This document shows, piece by piece, positions 1 through 11,323 of a stretch of DNA of 64,000 nucleotides. The DNA lies in the NCBI GenBank assembly GCA_039720395.1, contig CM077833.1, positions 4,238,797 to 4,302,796 of the forward strand, read 5' to 3'. The translations under genes and the position numbers were made by a program. This DNA is from Liquidambar formosana. Taxonomy: Eukaryota > Streptophyta > Magnoliopsida > Saxifragales > Altingiaceae. Every line of letters starts with the position of its first letter. Positions within the stretch are counted from its first letter, which is position 1. A model generated the notes under the pieces. The model ran no database searches and was not told where the DNA came from. It saw nothing but the letters and a program-made list of their open reading frames with translations.

Positions 1-1632
1 TACCTTGGGATGGAAATCGAGGTAATCAAGAAAGCAGTGCGACGCACTTGGCTTTTCAACAAGTTTGCTATGCAAAGGGAGAGCGAGGGTGCAAGCCTCG
101 ATTGTATTACAAGTGCATTCCTTCTGTACATGATCTCATGCACATTCTTTGCTGGGACGGGCGACCTAGCCCCTTTGGGTCTTCTTGCAAGCATGGAGGA
201 TGTTGACAAGATCAGGAAGTTCAACTGGGGAGGGGCTGCTCTAGCCACCATGTATCGCACAATGTGTGACATGTCACGTGGTGTGACTAAGGACTTCGGC
301 GGGATGCCCTTTGTTTGGGAGGTAATGCTACTTCCCTTTCATTCCTTTTTATTTTTTCCTTATATTATCTTTTCTTTTTGACTCTTTCCTCAACTCTTGA
401 CAAGTTTGGTGCTATGAGTACCTCAACCTATGTCGCCCATCCCTTGTTGAGGAAACCATTGAATGGCCTACCCTCAAGAATTACTCTCCTAATTATGTGT
501 CCATTCGGGCGGCGAACCGTCATGATTACGCCTTTGCTAGAGCTCACCTAGCAAGCCTCACTGCTGATATGGTGAAATTCTTTCCCCATTCTTTTCCTTT
601 TCTTTTTACTCCCAATTTCTCATTTTGGACTTTTGGACAGATTAAATGGAATTCATGGAAGATATGGGTACCAATGCTACCCAAGCGATGCATTCCTAGC
701 TTGATGTTGACGGGCAAGAGGGTGCTCTTGGAAGGTCCCGTGGGTAGGTACTAGTACCTAGGGGAGCGTGTCTTACGACAAGTCATGGGTGATGTGAATG
801 CCGCCATGGCTCCAATGCCTCCACCACTTAACATGAGGCATGCTAACTTAATGGAGGGGGAGGAGTTGTGGGATGCCTTGAGAGGCTGGGATGCGGAGGA
901 GTTCACTTCTCCTGACATTGCATATGACACTTTCTGTCTCCAATATCTGATGAGGCCCAGGGTGACAGGCCTCCCTCCTCAGGGGGTAAGTCTTTAACAT
1001 TCTCCTAGCCTTTTCCTTTTGATAGAGACTTTATTTAATAGGCGAACACTTGCAGGGTCGACGAGCACGAGGGCATAGCTCGACAGTGGGCTCAGGAGTG
1101 GTTCCTGGCTCTGAGGAAGATGAGATGGAGGGGGATAGGTCACTACCCTTGCCTCAGCCGAATTGGTTCATTGATTTGTGCAGTGGGTCAGACTTTGTCA
1201 AGACCGCCATCACTCATCCTGCATTTGATGAGTCCCCTAGGATCGACCCAAATCGAGAACAGGTGAGTTCTTTTTATGGGTATTTCTTTCTTTCTTTGAA
1301 CATTACCTTCAATTTTACCCTTATTGATTATCCTAGGTGCCTGCGGCATATGCCCAAGAGTTCATCGACCTTAGTGAGGGCTTGAAGCGTGACCTTGTGA
1401 GGATGAGCCTAGCCAAATCCATGGCGGAAGCTCGTTTGGATGTCATGGTAAGTGTTCAACCCATTTTAAAGTTCCCATTTGTGGTTTTCAACCAACCCTA
1501 TTCTCATACTTGACTTCTTTGCAATGGATTTTGTATATGCAGCCACCACCAGCAATGCGCCCTCCTAGAGCACCTCGTGGAGGTCGTGATCGAGCTGGGC
1601 CGAGCCGCAAAAGAAGCTCTGGGAACCGCTGA
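1..1632 (+). pseudogene. antisense plant mobile domain (PMD) gene of T1, 3' six exons
   Basis: PMD proteins (MAIN/MAIL1-like in host genomes, also carried by transposons) are nuclear proteins linked to TE silencing and PP7-type phosphatases; the role inside a retroelement is not established. Exons inferred from comparison with the T2 copy: 1-321, about 404-571, 641-985, 1056-1262, 1337-1447 and 1543-1632. Five of these are whole-codon exons with GT donors and AG acceptors. Conserved blocks include GGAALATMYR, ANRHDYAFARAHLASL and LEGPVGRY. The C-terminus is basic and proline-rich (GPSRKR). TAG at 752-754 replaces a Trp that T2 keeps as TGG. The first acceptor in the window does not keep phase (AA where AG is expected). 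The start codon lies upstream of the window. Confidence 0.8.
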
Positions 1633-1903
1633 GTTCATTTACTTTCTTGTTGGGCTTGTAGAAATAATGAGACAATGGCTATCTTTTTGCATTTCATGCT
1701 TGTGTTTTGTACTTGCCACCTAAAACCAAACTTTCTTATCCCTTGCTATGGATACTTGTTGTGCTTGTTCGAATCTATCATGATGATGTTATAGTGCCTT
1801 TCTCATGAAAATTTGAGTCAATGTGAGTTCATAGGAGTGAAAATGGCCTACGAAGGCCATCCGAACGCGAAAATAGGCAAAACCGGGCGAAACAAGGCGG
1901 GGG
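1633..1903. other. PMD 3' flank in T1
   Basis: AT-rich spacer between the PMD stop and the palindromic module. It probably holds the PMD 3' UTR. No ORF, repeat or RNA gene is visible. Confidence 0.5.
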
Positions 1904-1985
1904 CCTCGGGTGACCATCTGGCCCCAGACGGTTAGCCGTCTGGGCCTAGACGGCTGACCGTCCAGCCTCGGACGGTTACCCGAGG
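1904..1985. repeat. palindromic hairpin module HP1 (upstream of the DUF7745-like gene)
   Basis: Outer arms CCTCGGGTGACC and GGTTACCCGAGG pair with one G-U. An inner perfect 8-bp stem, CCAGACGG with CCGTCTGG around loop TTAG, lies at 1924-1943. A third stem, GACGG with CCGTC, follows. The layout is a closed stem with internal hairpins. It lies about 90 bp before a TATA box and is related in sequence to the modules at 16365, 44652, 47904, 49904, 55010, 57321, 60440 and 63161. Confidence 0.85.
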
Positions 1986-2072
1986 TCGACGCGCTTTTTC
2001 GCGATTTTTCAGGAATTTTGCGATTTTGACAGGTTCTACTCCTTTTAGGACTCGAATTTGTGACCCTTTCCC

Positions 2073-2079
2073 TATAAAA
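2073..2079 (+). promoter_or_regulatory. TATA box of the antisense DUF7745-like gene
   Basis: TATAAAA in a CCCTATAAAAAC context, 49 bp before the ATG at 2128 and 87 bp after HP1. Confidence 0.55.
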
Positions 2080-2127
2080 ACACATGAGGGGAGCCTTCTA
2101 ACTCACCTATTTTCATTGACAATAATT

Positions 2128-3428
2128 ATGGAAGCCTTGGATGGGTTCTTAAGAGGGTTTTTGGCAGTCATGGCTGCCAAAGACAAAACTGAGTTTAAGC
2201 GCTTCGGCTTGGAACCATTGCTCTCCATAAGGCACATGAAGCTCGAGACGACCCTTCTCACTGCTGCTACATACTTCTGGGATCCTCAAATCCATGTCTT
2301 TCGATTTAATATGAAGAATTATGCCCAACCATGGAGGAATTCTGTGCCTTATTCGGAGTTTCACCCGCAGGGCCATTCATCCTTCCCACACCTCGCTCTG
2401 ATTACCTTGCTTCCTTCTCGGATTTTCTTGGCATTCCTCAAAGGGACGCAACGATCTTTGTCAAGGACCATATGGTGGACTTAATGAAGTTAGCAACCTC
2501 ATTCTTGGCTCATGATAGCGAAGGTACTCTGACTTTCACCCTTCAAATTCAGTGTGCATTCGATTTTTTGCTTAATTGGTCGCTTTCTCATATCCACCGG
2601 CACTCTTCAAGCCCCTGTTCAAATATGTGAGTTGGTTGCCGCTCTTCTCAAGCGACATAACATCGTTCCTCTGGTACTAGCTGAAACCTTGAATGGTTTA
2701 GATAAAGTTCATGGCAACCCCAAAGCGCCTTTGGAAGGTAGCCCCTTTTTACTGCAAATGTGGCTGCTCGAGCGCTTGAATTTTCTATCTCCCACCACTA
2801 TCAATCCATACAAGCCCTAGCACTTCTGTCTGCGTCGAGTTGAACTCCCTGGGCCGTTCTCTTTAAGAGATTGGTTGGGTTACTTCCACACACCGTCGTG
2901 GCAAAACATCAAATGGTACGTCTTTACATGGGGGTGTAAAGAGCAGGTACTTTTTCGAACCTCGGGGTGTGCTTTTGTCAAGCTCATAGGACTGAGATCG
3001 ACTTCCTTCTATTGGACTTCGAGAATTCTTCACCAGATGGGCGCCATACAAACCATACCGTCCTTACAGGACCTTGTTGCTCTGTGGAACCTGTCGGTCC
3101 TACCATAATCAAGTGGGCGAGGACTCGCTGGCCTACAGACCTGAAATTGACTCGGATTGCCAATACTGAAGGACCTTTCGAGATGAGTAAAGAATACAAG
3201 CAATGGTTGAAGGATGATTTGGGTGAAAGAGAGGCTTCTCGTCGAGAAAGAATTTATGACCTTATCAAGGACACGAGACTTGGGCTTTGCAGAGAAGACA
3301 TTCTTGAGGCAGTAGAGGCAGCACATGACCACGACTTGCGGAAGAAAAGAAGACTTGATAGAGAAAGACAAAAGACAAACAAGACAACTCTGAAGAAACT
3401 CAAGAGGACTCAAAGACTCAAGGAATAG
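2128..3428 (+). pseudogene. antisense DUF7745-like gene of T1, frameshifted
   Basis: Begins MEALDGFLRGFLAVM and contains the block ATYFWDPQIHVFRFN followed, after a frameshift near 2310, by MEEFCALFGVSPAGPF, then ATIFVKDHMVDLM. These resemble the plant proteins annotated DUF7745, which are found in or beside retroelements; the function is unknown. A GT-starting intron is possible after 2525. TAG at 2818-2820 and further frame changes near 2970-3070 break the middle. The C-terminal 100 residues are rich in Lys, Arg and Glu and probably coiled-coil. Family assignment is from remembered motif shape, not a search. Confidence 0.55.
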
Positions 3429-3596
3429 AATATCTATGGCATGTCGATAGTTCTTTTACTTAACACCAATAAATTGTTATGTCAAACAATTAGTTTCAAA
3501 TAAATTGCCAATGATAATTTACTTTTGAGAATTTGCTGTGATTGTGTTGTTTGGACCGCACCCAAAGTAACTTCATGGGCTGCCTACGTATCCCCG

Positions 3597-3665
3597 TTTT
3601 CTTTTTTTCTTTTCTTTTCTTTTTTCTTTTTTTCTTTTTCTTTTCTTTTTCTTTTTTTTTCTTTT
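3597..3665 (-). other. 69-nt uninterrupted purine tract (minus strand) after pol
   Basis: On the plus strand every base is C or T, so the element sense strand is a pure A/G run. It begins about 80 bp after the pol stop and is followed by a GGGGATACGTAGGCAGCCC motif. The same tract and motif recur in T3 (58779-58855). It could be an internal polypurine tract or a simple-sequence expansion. Confidence 0.6.
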
Positions 3666-3742
3666 GGGGAATCAAGTCCTCGTATTTCAAATGCCTTAAC
3701 TTTTGCCTAAGCCGCCTTTACAGGTTTTCAACCTAGCAGGCC

Positions 3743-4474
3743 TTATACATAATACTTCTTTAATTGATCCAAATTGGTAGGACGAGCGAACTTGATCCCA
3801 TCCAAATCCATAAGTCGAACAGCCCCTGCTGGCAATATCTCCTTGATGACGTACGGTCCACCCCAACTTGGTTTGAACTTTCCTCGTGAGTCGAAAATTG
3901 GAGCTCGGATCTCTTTCAACACTAAATCCCCTTTCTTCAAGCCTCTGTCTTTGACATGTTTGTTGAACGCCCTTGCGACTCTTCTCTGGTACCCTTGCAC
4001 ATGGTAGAGAGCCCTCAATCGCCTTTCATCTAGTAATGCCAACTCATCATAACGACTTTTGATCCAGTCCACCTCTGCTAGCTGACTTTCCACTATAACC
4101 CTTAACGAAGGAACCTCCAATTCCACTGGCAGAACAGCTTCCATCCCATACACTAGCGCATACGGCGTAGCCCCTGTTGACGATCTGACTGACGTTCTGT
4201 ACCCCCATAATGCCAATGGTAGTTTCTCATGCCAATCAGTGTACGTGTCAGCCGTTTTCTGTAATATTCTCTTGATGTTTTTGTTGGCGGCTTCCACTGC
4301 GCCGTTTGTCTGTGGATGATACGGGGATGACAAGTGATGAACGATCTTGTACTTCTGCAAGAGTTCTTTGGTCTCTTTCTGGAAATGTTGACCGTTATCT
4401 GAAATGACCTCATGCAGGTACCCCATATCGGTAGATAATGTTGAGCTGTATGAACTGCGCCACCTTTTTAGCAT
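3743..4474 (-). pseudogene. T1 integrase core, C-terminal half
   Basis: Continues the integrase split at 4503. It shows the second catalytic Asp in ISDNGQHF and the Glu in NGAVEAANK, followed by the plant gypsy integrase tail with GYRTSVRSSTGATPYALVYG and the GPYVIKEI block near the C-terminus. The join to the upstream part is frameshifted around 4440-4500. No chromodomain is visible, which fits Tat rather than chromoviruses. Confidence 0.9.
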
Positions 4475-4502
4475 TCAAAACTTTGAAGGAAGCTGCTTCC
4501 AC

Positions 4503-5558
4503 TCACTTGGTAAAGTAATCGATGGCTACCAAAATGTATTCATGACCATTGGATGCCTTCGGCTTAATCTGTCTGATGATATTTATTCCCCATACTGCAA
4601 ACGGCCACGGAGTTGACATGCTTGTTAAGGGCATGGAGGGCAAGTGTTGTCCGTTGGCAAAGAGTTGACACTTATGACACTTCTTGACGTGGGCATAGCA
4701 ATCCCTTTCCATTGTAGACCAGTAATACCCTAGTCTCATGATCTTCTTAGCCAACATGTATCCATTCATATGCGGAGCCCCCACTCCTTCATGGATTTCT
4801 TCGATGAGTTTCCTGGCTTCTTCCTCCGCGACACACAGCAAGTGGATTCTGTTGTAAGACCTCCGATATAGTTTTCCTCCGCATACCACATAATGGCTTG
4901 CCAATCTTCTCAGTGTTCGCCTATCCACGTGAGATGCTTCCTCCGGATATTCTCTTTCCTCGATGAGCCTTCTTATGTCATAAAACCAAGGGTGGCTATC
5001 TGTTACCTCTCCTTCTCGAATGGAACAGCAATAAACAGGTTTCTCTCTGCATTCAATCACGAGCGGTTTCACACTTCCCCCTTCTGGTATCTCCACCATT
5101 GAAGCTAGAGTTGCTAAGGCATCAGCAAACTGATTCTTGTATCTTGACAAGTAATTGAACTCGATCTCCGCGAACTCTTTGGTCAGTGCTTCCAAATAGG
5201 CATGATAGGGCAACAGCTTCTCATCGCGAGTCTTCCACTCCCCTTTTATCTGACAGATGATCAATGCTGAATCTCCAAACACCTCTAGTTCTTTTATCCC
5301 CAACTCTAACGCAGCTTCCAATACTAGGATGCAGGCCTCATACTCTGCTATGTTGTTGGTGGCTTCGAACCCCAATTTGACTGCTAAAGGCTTGAAGGCT
5401 TCCTCAGGCGAGACTAGTAGCACTCCTATGCTATAACCTCTTCTGTTTGCAGCTCTGTTGAAGTAGACTTTCCAAACCTTCTTCTTGATTTCCAAGATAT
5501 CTTCGTTGGGGAACTCATCATTGAATTGGGTTGATGATGACACAGGGCAGCTTGCCAA
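4503..5558 (-). pseudogene. T1 archaeal-type RNase H and integrase N-terminal half
   Basis: Residues about 32-165 are the additional RNase H (NNIAEYEACILVLEAAL, VFGDSALIICQIKGEW). The first catalytic Asp of the usual YFDGA motif reads Asn here (YFNRA). The integrase zinc-binding region follows (HMNGYMLAKKIM, KCHKCQ). The first integrase Asp, normally in WGIDIIG, reads Asn (WGINIIR). The frame ends in TGA (4503-4505) where family members have Trp after DYFTK. All four changes fit G-to-A on the coding strand, so both enzymes would be inactive. Confidence 0.9.
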
Positions 5559-5751
5559 ATGGTCTGCAATGACACTTCCTTTGACGGACTTCTGCGCCAG
5601 GGACTTTATGTCGAACTCATTGAGAAGAAGCGACTAACGAGCGGTCCTGTACGATAGGACTCGTTTTTCTAGCAAATACTTCAAAGGATCTAATCGACTT
5701 ATCAACAGGACTTCGAAAGACATCATGTAATGACGGAGTTTCTGGGTAGCC

Positions 5752-6998
5752 CTATACCAATGCTACGCAAGCCTTTTCTAGCGCATTGTACTTTACTTCA
5801 TAATCTGTCATTTTCTTGCTCAAGTAGTAGATGGCATTTTCCTTTTTCGACCCTTCAAGGTATTGAGCTAACATAGCTCCCGTCGCGGTTTCGGTAACTG
5901 TTAAATATAACAGTAATGGTTCACCTTGCCGCGGGGGAACCAAGATTGGGGGGTTGCTCAGATACCTTTTAATGGTCTCAAAGGCTTCTTGACAATCCTC
6001 ATTCCATTCCTTGGAAACGCCCTTCTTAAGTAGCTTGAAAATTGGCTCGCATACCATGGTCAGATTGGCGATAAAACGACTTATGTATTGAACTCTCCCC
6101 AGAAAACCCCGGATCTGCTTTTCCGTTCTTGGTGGCTCCATCTCCGTGATAGCTTTTATCTTCCCTGGATTAACTTCAATTCCCCTCTGAGTGATCATGA
6201 AACCTAACAGCTTCCCTGCGGTGACTCCGAAGGCGCACTTCTGAGGATTCAGTCAGGAGGTTGTACTTCTTTGCTCGTTCTAGGAATTTCTCCAATGCCG
6301 CGAAATGTCCTTCCCGGTTTACAGATTTGACTATCATGTCGTCCACATACACCTCTACTTCTTTATGGATCATATCATGCAATAGGGTCGTAGCAGCTCT
6401 TTGGTAAGTAGCCCTAGCATTTCTCAAGCCGAAAGGCATTACCTTATAGCAATACGTGCCCCACTGCGTGATAAAAGCCGTCTTTTCCATGTCTCGAGGC
6501 GCCATCTTTATCTGGTTGTAACCGGAGAACCCATCCATGAAGGAGAGAAGGGCATGGCCTGCTGTACTGTCCACCAATACATCGATATGCGGTAGAGGGA
6601 AATCATCCTTTGGGCTCGCATCAACACACATTCGCACTTTCCCATCTTTTTTAGGCACAGGCACTATGTTGGACAGCCATTCAGGGTACTCCACAACTTG
6701 GAGAAACCCGGCAGTCTAATTGTTTAGTTACTTCTTCTTTTACTTTCAAAGCCCATTCTGGTTTTAATCTTCTTAATTTTTGCTTTATAGGCTTTTTAGT
6801 AGGATTAGTGGGGATGTAATGTTGCACTATATCTGGATCAATACCAGGCATATCCTCATAAGACCATGCGAAGGCCTCTACATTGGCTTTTAGAAGTATT
6901 ATCAATTTTTCTTTTTCAGCAGGCGAGAGAGTTATCCCAATTTTAATTATCCTTAGCAATTCATCTGTCCCTAGATTGATTGATTCCAATTCATCCAT
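5752..6998 (-). pseudogene. T1 reverse transcriptase and RNase H
   Basis: Three frames joined by frameshifts near 6690 and 6200. The RT has LLSFMDGFSGYNQIKM and the catalytic YVDD (residues 116-119 of the 6176-6694 segment). The MCVD block runs straight into ASPKDDFPLPHID: about six residues usually between them (YRDLNK-like) are missing, an in-frame deletion near 6630. RNase H follows at 5752-6198 (AIYYLSKKMTDYEVKYNALEK). It continues out of frame to about 5560, with a one-base insertion near 5752 and TAG at 5634-5636 for Trp. Confidence 0.9.
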
Positions 6999-7340
6999 GT
7001 TAGGTTCGGTAACGCCCCTTTTCCTTTACTCGACGAGCTCCGAGGGGACGTCATTCCTAGGATCTATATCCATGCCATAGATATCCATAGAAGAGAGAAA
7101 GGAAACACTGCAAATAATGAAAAGAAACACACTTTATTGACTGAACTAATCAAGACAAAGAAAAGAAAACACATGTGCCACAACTAGGGAACGACTCCTA
7201 ACTCCACAAGGTGGGCTAGGCAGACACACTTTATTTGAAAGGAAAGCTAAAACAAGCTACTAAGGAACTTACAAACTACTATCAGGTAAGTCGAGATCCT
7301 CGCCTTCAAGAACTTCTGCAATGGTACCCTCTTCAAGATA
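6999..7340 (-). other. T1 protease to RT linker
   Basis: Lies between the protease-side frame and the RT start. It holds Asp/Glu-rich remnants of the polyprotein and no separate ORF. Confidence 0.5.
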
Positions 7341-8662
7341 CTAATTAAGGAGCGGCACGGCTGCATGGTGAATTGAAGAACACTCGAGATCCGATTCCTC
7401 TACAGCAAGAACCATATCTTGAAACATTGTAATCATGGCTTCCGAATCCATCTGTTCTGCCCAGTCCTCACTCTTCTCTTCCCAATAGTCATCCTTGATT
7501 GCTTCATCATCAACCATTGTTGTAGTGATGGGATACCACTCAGTGAAGAATATTTCAAACCCCGGAACTCTCGCCTTGGTTGCTTTATCAATGGATGGTT
7601 CGGGGAATCCACAGAATAGAAAATCCTCCCCCTCCTTAACAAAGTAACCATTCAAGGTAGGTCGGTATGGCGAGATTCGGATATCTGGCGCCCTTCCTTC
7701 TGCTTTTGCTTTGACCCTTTCTCTGCTTCTCTGCAACATCTCCATATGGTCCTTTTTGGAAGGCTCATACCCCAATCCGAAGGTATGGGCTCTGAACGGA
7801 TGCCGGTATGCCTTGCTGATGGCGTCCTAGTCCCATAGGCTGGGAAGAAACTCATTTTCTTCATTATGTTCCCCACATGCAAATTGCTATGAGGGCAAAA
7901 GTCGAGAGGTATCAACTCTCTCTGTTCCGGCTCTTTCTCTATGCATTGAACATACTCGAACCCAGACAATGGTGCCCCAACGGGCTCAGGCTTGATCTCA
8001 CAAATGGGTACCCCCGACGACTTCAAGTCATAATCACCTTGGAGTGTGACGATGGCCCCTTCATAAGGGAACTTGACTTTTTGGTGTAATGAAAAAGGGA
8101 CAGCCCCTGCAGGATGAATCCAAGGTCTCCCCAACAAGAGATTGAAGCACGACGGGACATCCAAGACTTGGAACTCCACTCTGAATTCTGTAGGCCCCAT
8201 AATCAGCGGCAAAGTGACCACTCCAATCACTTCTCTGCGGGTATTATCATAAGCTCTCACTGTTTGCCCGGATGGCATGAAGTCTGTTGGATCCAACCCC
8301 AAAACGGTGGCAGTTCTGAGAGGGCACACATTAAGAGCGGAACCATTGTCGATCAGGACTGTAGGAACCCTCTTTCCCATGGTGTCGACAGTGATGTACA
8401 TGGCTTGTGAATGGCTAGGTCCACTTTTAGGTAGGTCTGCCTCTGAGAACACAATGGTTGAGTTCTTCGAGGTTGGATTCACCAAGTTCACCAAATTTTC
8501 TGGAGATGTATCAACAGGAACCTGTATTTGGTTGAGCAACTTCAAGATAGTCTGACGGTGCTTGTAAGAGGCCATGAGCAAACCCCATATAGTGATGTTG
8601 GCATTAGTCTTTCTCAATTGCCTAAGTACTTCGTCCTCTCTTCTTGCAGGTCGAGGTGGCAA
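7341..8662 (-). pseudogene. T1 retroviral-type aspartic protease region
   Basis: The protease active-site motif is VLIDNGSALNVCPL, with Asp at about residue 105 of the 8662 frame. Tat proteases usually have D-G/S-G-S, so DNGS is slightly unusual. The block LLGRPWIHPAGAVP is typical of this lineage. A frameshift near 7770 leads into the GYEPSKKDHMEMLQRSRE segment (7341-7775), the usual linker to RT. The frame overlaps the gag end (8614-8662). Confidence 0.85.
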
Positions 8663-10619
8663 TTACCTTCCAAGTCCCCCAATGGGTTGTCAGATTCTAA
8701 GTGCGGAGGCTTGAAATGGCGACCCCCTCTAGTTATGTGCTCCACCTCGTCATCGCTCATCCACATATCATCAATCTCACCTACATCACCCATGAGGTCA
8801 TCCCATGTGATTGTGTCGATCTCTTCCGTTTGGACTTCCTCTGGTAACTCATCCCAACCCGTGGGGATTATAGGCTCATCAGGGATGGGGTCGGGGTAGA
8901 GTACATAGTAATCAAACTTTCTGGACGACTCTCCCAACAAACCCACTTTAGGATCTCCTGCCTCGAACCTTTCTTTCAAATGTCGCTGCATGGACTTCTT
9001 TGGCAATACCAAAACCTTTTGATCAATAAGGTCTTGGACTACCTTTTTCAGTATAACACAGTCCTCCGTATCATGTCCGGGCGCCTGATGGTACAAACAG
9101 AATTGGTGAGGAGTCGAAGGCCTCGGCTTTGAATGGCATGGCAATATGAGCCCTTTATTACAACATTGGTGGAAAACTTGAGTCAAAGTCATGGGAAGCG
9201 GCGTGTATCGCCTTATGGGTTGACGGGATTGGGACGAGCCTAGCTCGATGGCATTTATGTTGTTGGGAGGAGGCATATTGTGAGTGGGGAGGGGATTTCG
9301 AGTGACATTTGGGCGATTTGGTGCGGTGGGTGGTGAAATGATTTGCTTGTCGAGCAAATCTTGGATTTCATGGCGGAGGCGGTAACAACGGTTGGTTAGA
9401 TGGCCTTTGGCTTGGTGGAACTTGCAATATTCATTTTCATTGTAGTTCTTGGGCAATGGGTTTGGTCGAGGGGTTTCAGGAGGTCACGGCTTCTCAGCTT
9501 TTCAAAGACTCTTTCGAGTGGCATATATAGCTCGGTGAATTGGCGAGGTGAGGTGGAGTCATTTAGGGAGAAAGGGCGAGTGGGTTGGGTAATGGTATTG
9601 ACCTCGGCGTTGGGTTTTCCTTCGAAGTTTGTCCTTCGACTCCTTTGGATTTCCTCCGTTTTGATTGTTCCATCGGCGATTGCATCTTCAACTTGTGTGC
9701 CAGCCCCAATAAGAGCCTTGAAGTTCGGAAAGTAATGAGCAAAGAGATGCTTGTGATATACAGGCAGCAAGTTCTTCACCACCAACTGAATCTGTTCTTC
9801 CTCATTCGGTCTGTCTGTCATCTTGGAAGCCTTTTGTCTCCACCTAGTGATGAAGGCGGAGAAAGTCTCGTTAACCCCTTACTTAGTGGTTTCCAAGTCC
9901 CTTCGCGTGACATCCACTTCAGTGTTATACTTGTAATGATCCGTGAATGCATTGCACACATCCTCCTAAGTCTTGGTTCTATTCTCCTCTAATGACAAAA
10001 ACCATTTCAAGGCGGAACTCGCTAATGACTCATGAAACATTTGAGCCAATAACTCATCGTTCGCCCCTCGAGGGTGCATAGCTCGCACATACATTTTGAG
10101 GTGGGTTTTAGGACAGCCAATCCCATCGAATTTTTCCAACTCCGGCATCTTGAATTGTAACGGGATGCGATCCTTTGGGAACAAGGACAAAGTGCGGATG
10201 TCCACCATATCATCAGACCTGTGGATTCCCTTCAGAGTTCGTTCTAAGGCCTCGACCTTGTTTGCCAGGACGGTTGAGCTCTCCCTTGATGTGGCTTTGG
10301 TTTCCCCTTCCTTGGTCTTGGGTAGTTCTCCCCCTTCTCCTAATGGTTCCTCAGCGGATTCAGACTCATTGGATCCTTGATTGTTATCAGTGGCACGGGC
10401 TCTAGATTCAGGTTCAGAGTTCTTCTGTTGAAGGTCTTGAGCTAACTTGAGTGCGGTCTCGGATACCTGGGTAGTGTGGTCAAGCTTTTCCATGATAGCT
10501 TTCAAAGCGGCCTCAAGGTTGAAACCCCGGTTGCTAGTTCTTTCCTCAGCCATATCCGACTCAGTGTTGGAATCAGCACTGACTAGGCGCCCTTGTTGAT
10601 CGCAGATCCAAGCCAGCAC
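8614..10619 (-). pseudogene. T1 gag
   Basis: Residues 150-215 of the first frame are the retrotransposon gag domain (KFDGIGCPKTHLKMYVRAMH, ALKWFLSLEE). TAG at 9966-9968 stands where Trp is expected before EDVCNAF, and TAA at 9879-9881 is a second stop. The remaining capsid part is at 9396-9821. After a frameshift near 9450 come two Cys-His motifs, YCKFHQAKGHLTNRC and FCLYHQAPGHDTEDC, then an acidic tail. The first Met used is 10619. The gag precursor would form virus-like particles in an active element. Confidence 0.88.
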
Positions 10620-11302
10620 GTCTCTCCCTCTAACATAGGGTAAATACTCAATTTTTCAGCCTAAGGGTCCATCCTAAGCTTCCATAATTATCTCAAAATC
10701 TTTACAACGTACACCCTTAATTAGTTCTCTTAACCAATTACCCTTACAGGGGTCATGGGGAAGGGTACGTATTAAGGATGTAAGATGTAAAGTCTCCCTT
10801 AATTACCCACTCAATCAACAAAGCATGGCAACACATCACAAACACGGCAGCATATCATCACAACAATGTGTGTGCATATAGGTGATCCAACGGTGTCCTA
10901 GAAGGTCCATTACATGCAATTCTTTCTTTTAAGAGGGTAGGCTAGGGTCCTCAACTTTGCTTGTACCAATCTTTATACCTAACCACATGTGACATCAGGA
11001 ATGTCGCGTGGGTCCAGCAGTACGTGATTGATCCATTTGATATACCCAAGGGCAAGCCCAAGGGTACTTGGCAAGAGAGGTTTGATAGCTTTGCCCAACA
11101 CATGGAATAAGGAAAACCAAGGTCGAACTAGGCTATCAGTTGGCAAGGACACATCGAGGGACAATCGAGTGATCATGCAACAGTAGCGCACACAATGCAA
11201 TAAATGAAAGCACACAATCAAGCGGATGCAATGTGATTGATTTTAATTAACAATAAGAAATTAATTTAGCCCAATCAAATTAAATGAGTCTAGCCCTCGA
11301 CA
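10620..11302 (-). other. T1 leader between PBS and gag
   Basis: Non-coding 5' leader. Nothing beyond short hairpins (for example GACAT with ATGTC at about 10988) is visible. Confidence 0.6.
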
Positions 11303-11320
11303 TCCCCAGCGGAGTCGCCA
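11303..11320 (-). promoter_or_regulatory. T1 primer binding site
   Basis: The minus strand reads TGGCGACTCCGCTGGGGA, three bases from the LTR terminus. From memory this matches the tRNA-Arg-type PBS of Ogre/Tat elements; the tRNA identity should be checked. Confidence 0.85.
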
Positions 11321-11323
11321 AAC

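Noticed and set aside
3496..3736. Lys-rich and Phe-rich ORFs over the purine tract
   Set aside because: Low-complexity translation of the A/G run; no start context or family features.
7877..8899. Plus-strand ORFs across the T1 protease and gag
   Set aside because: Shadows of the minus-strand polyprotein.
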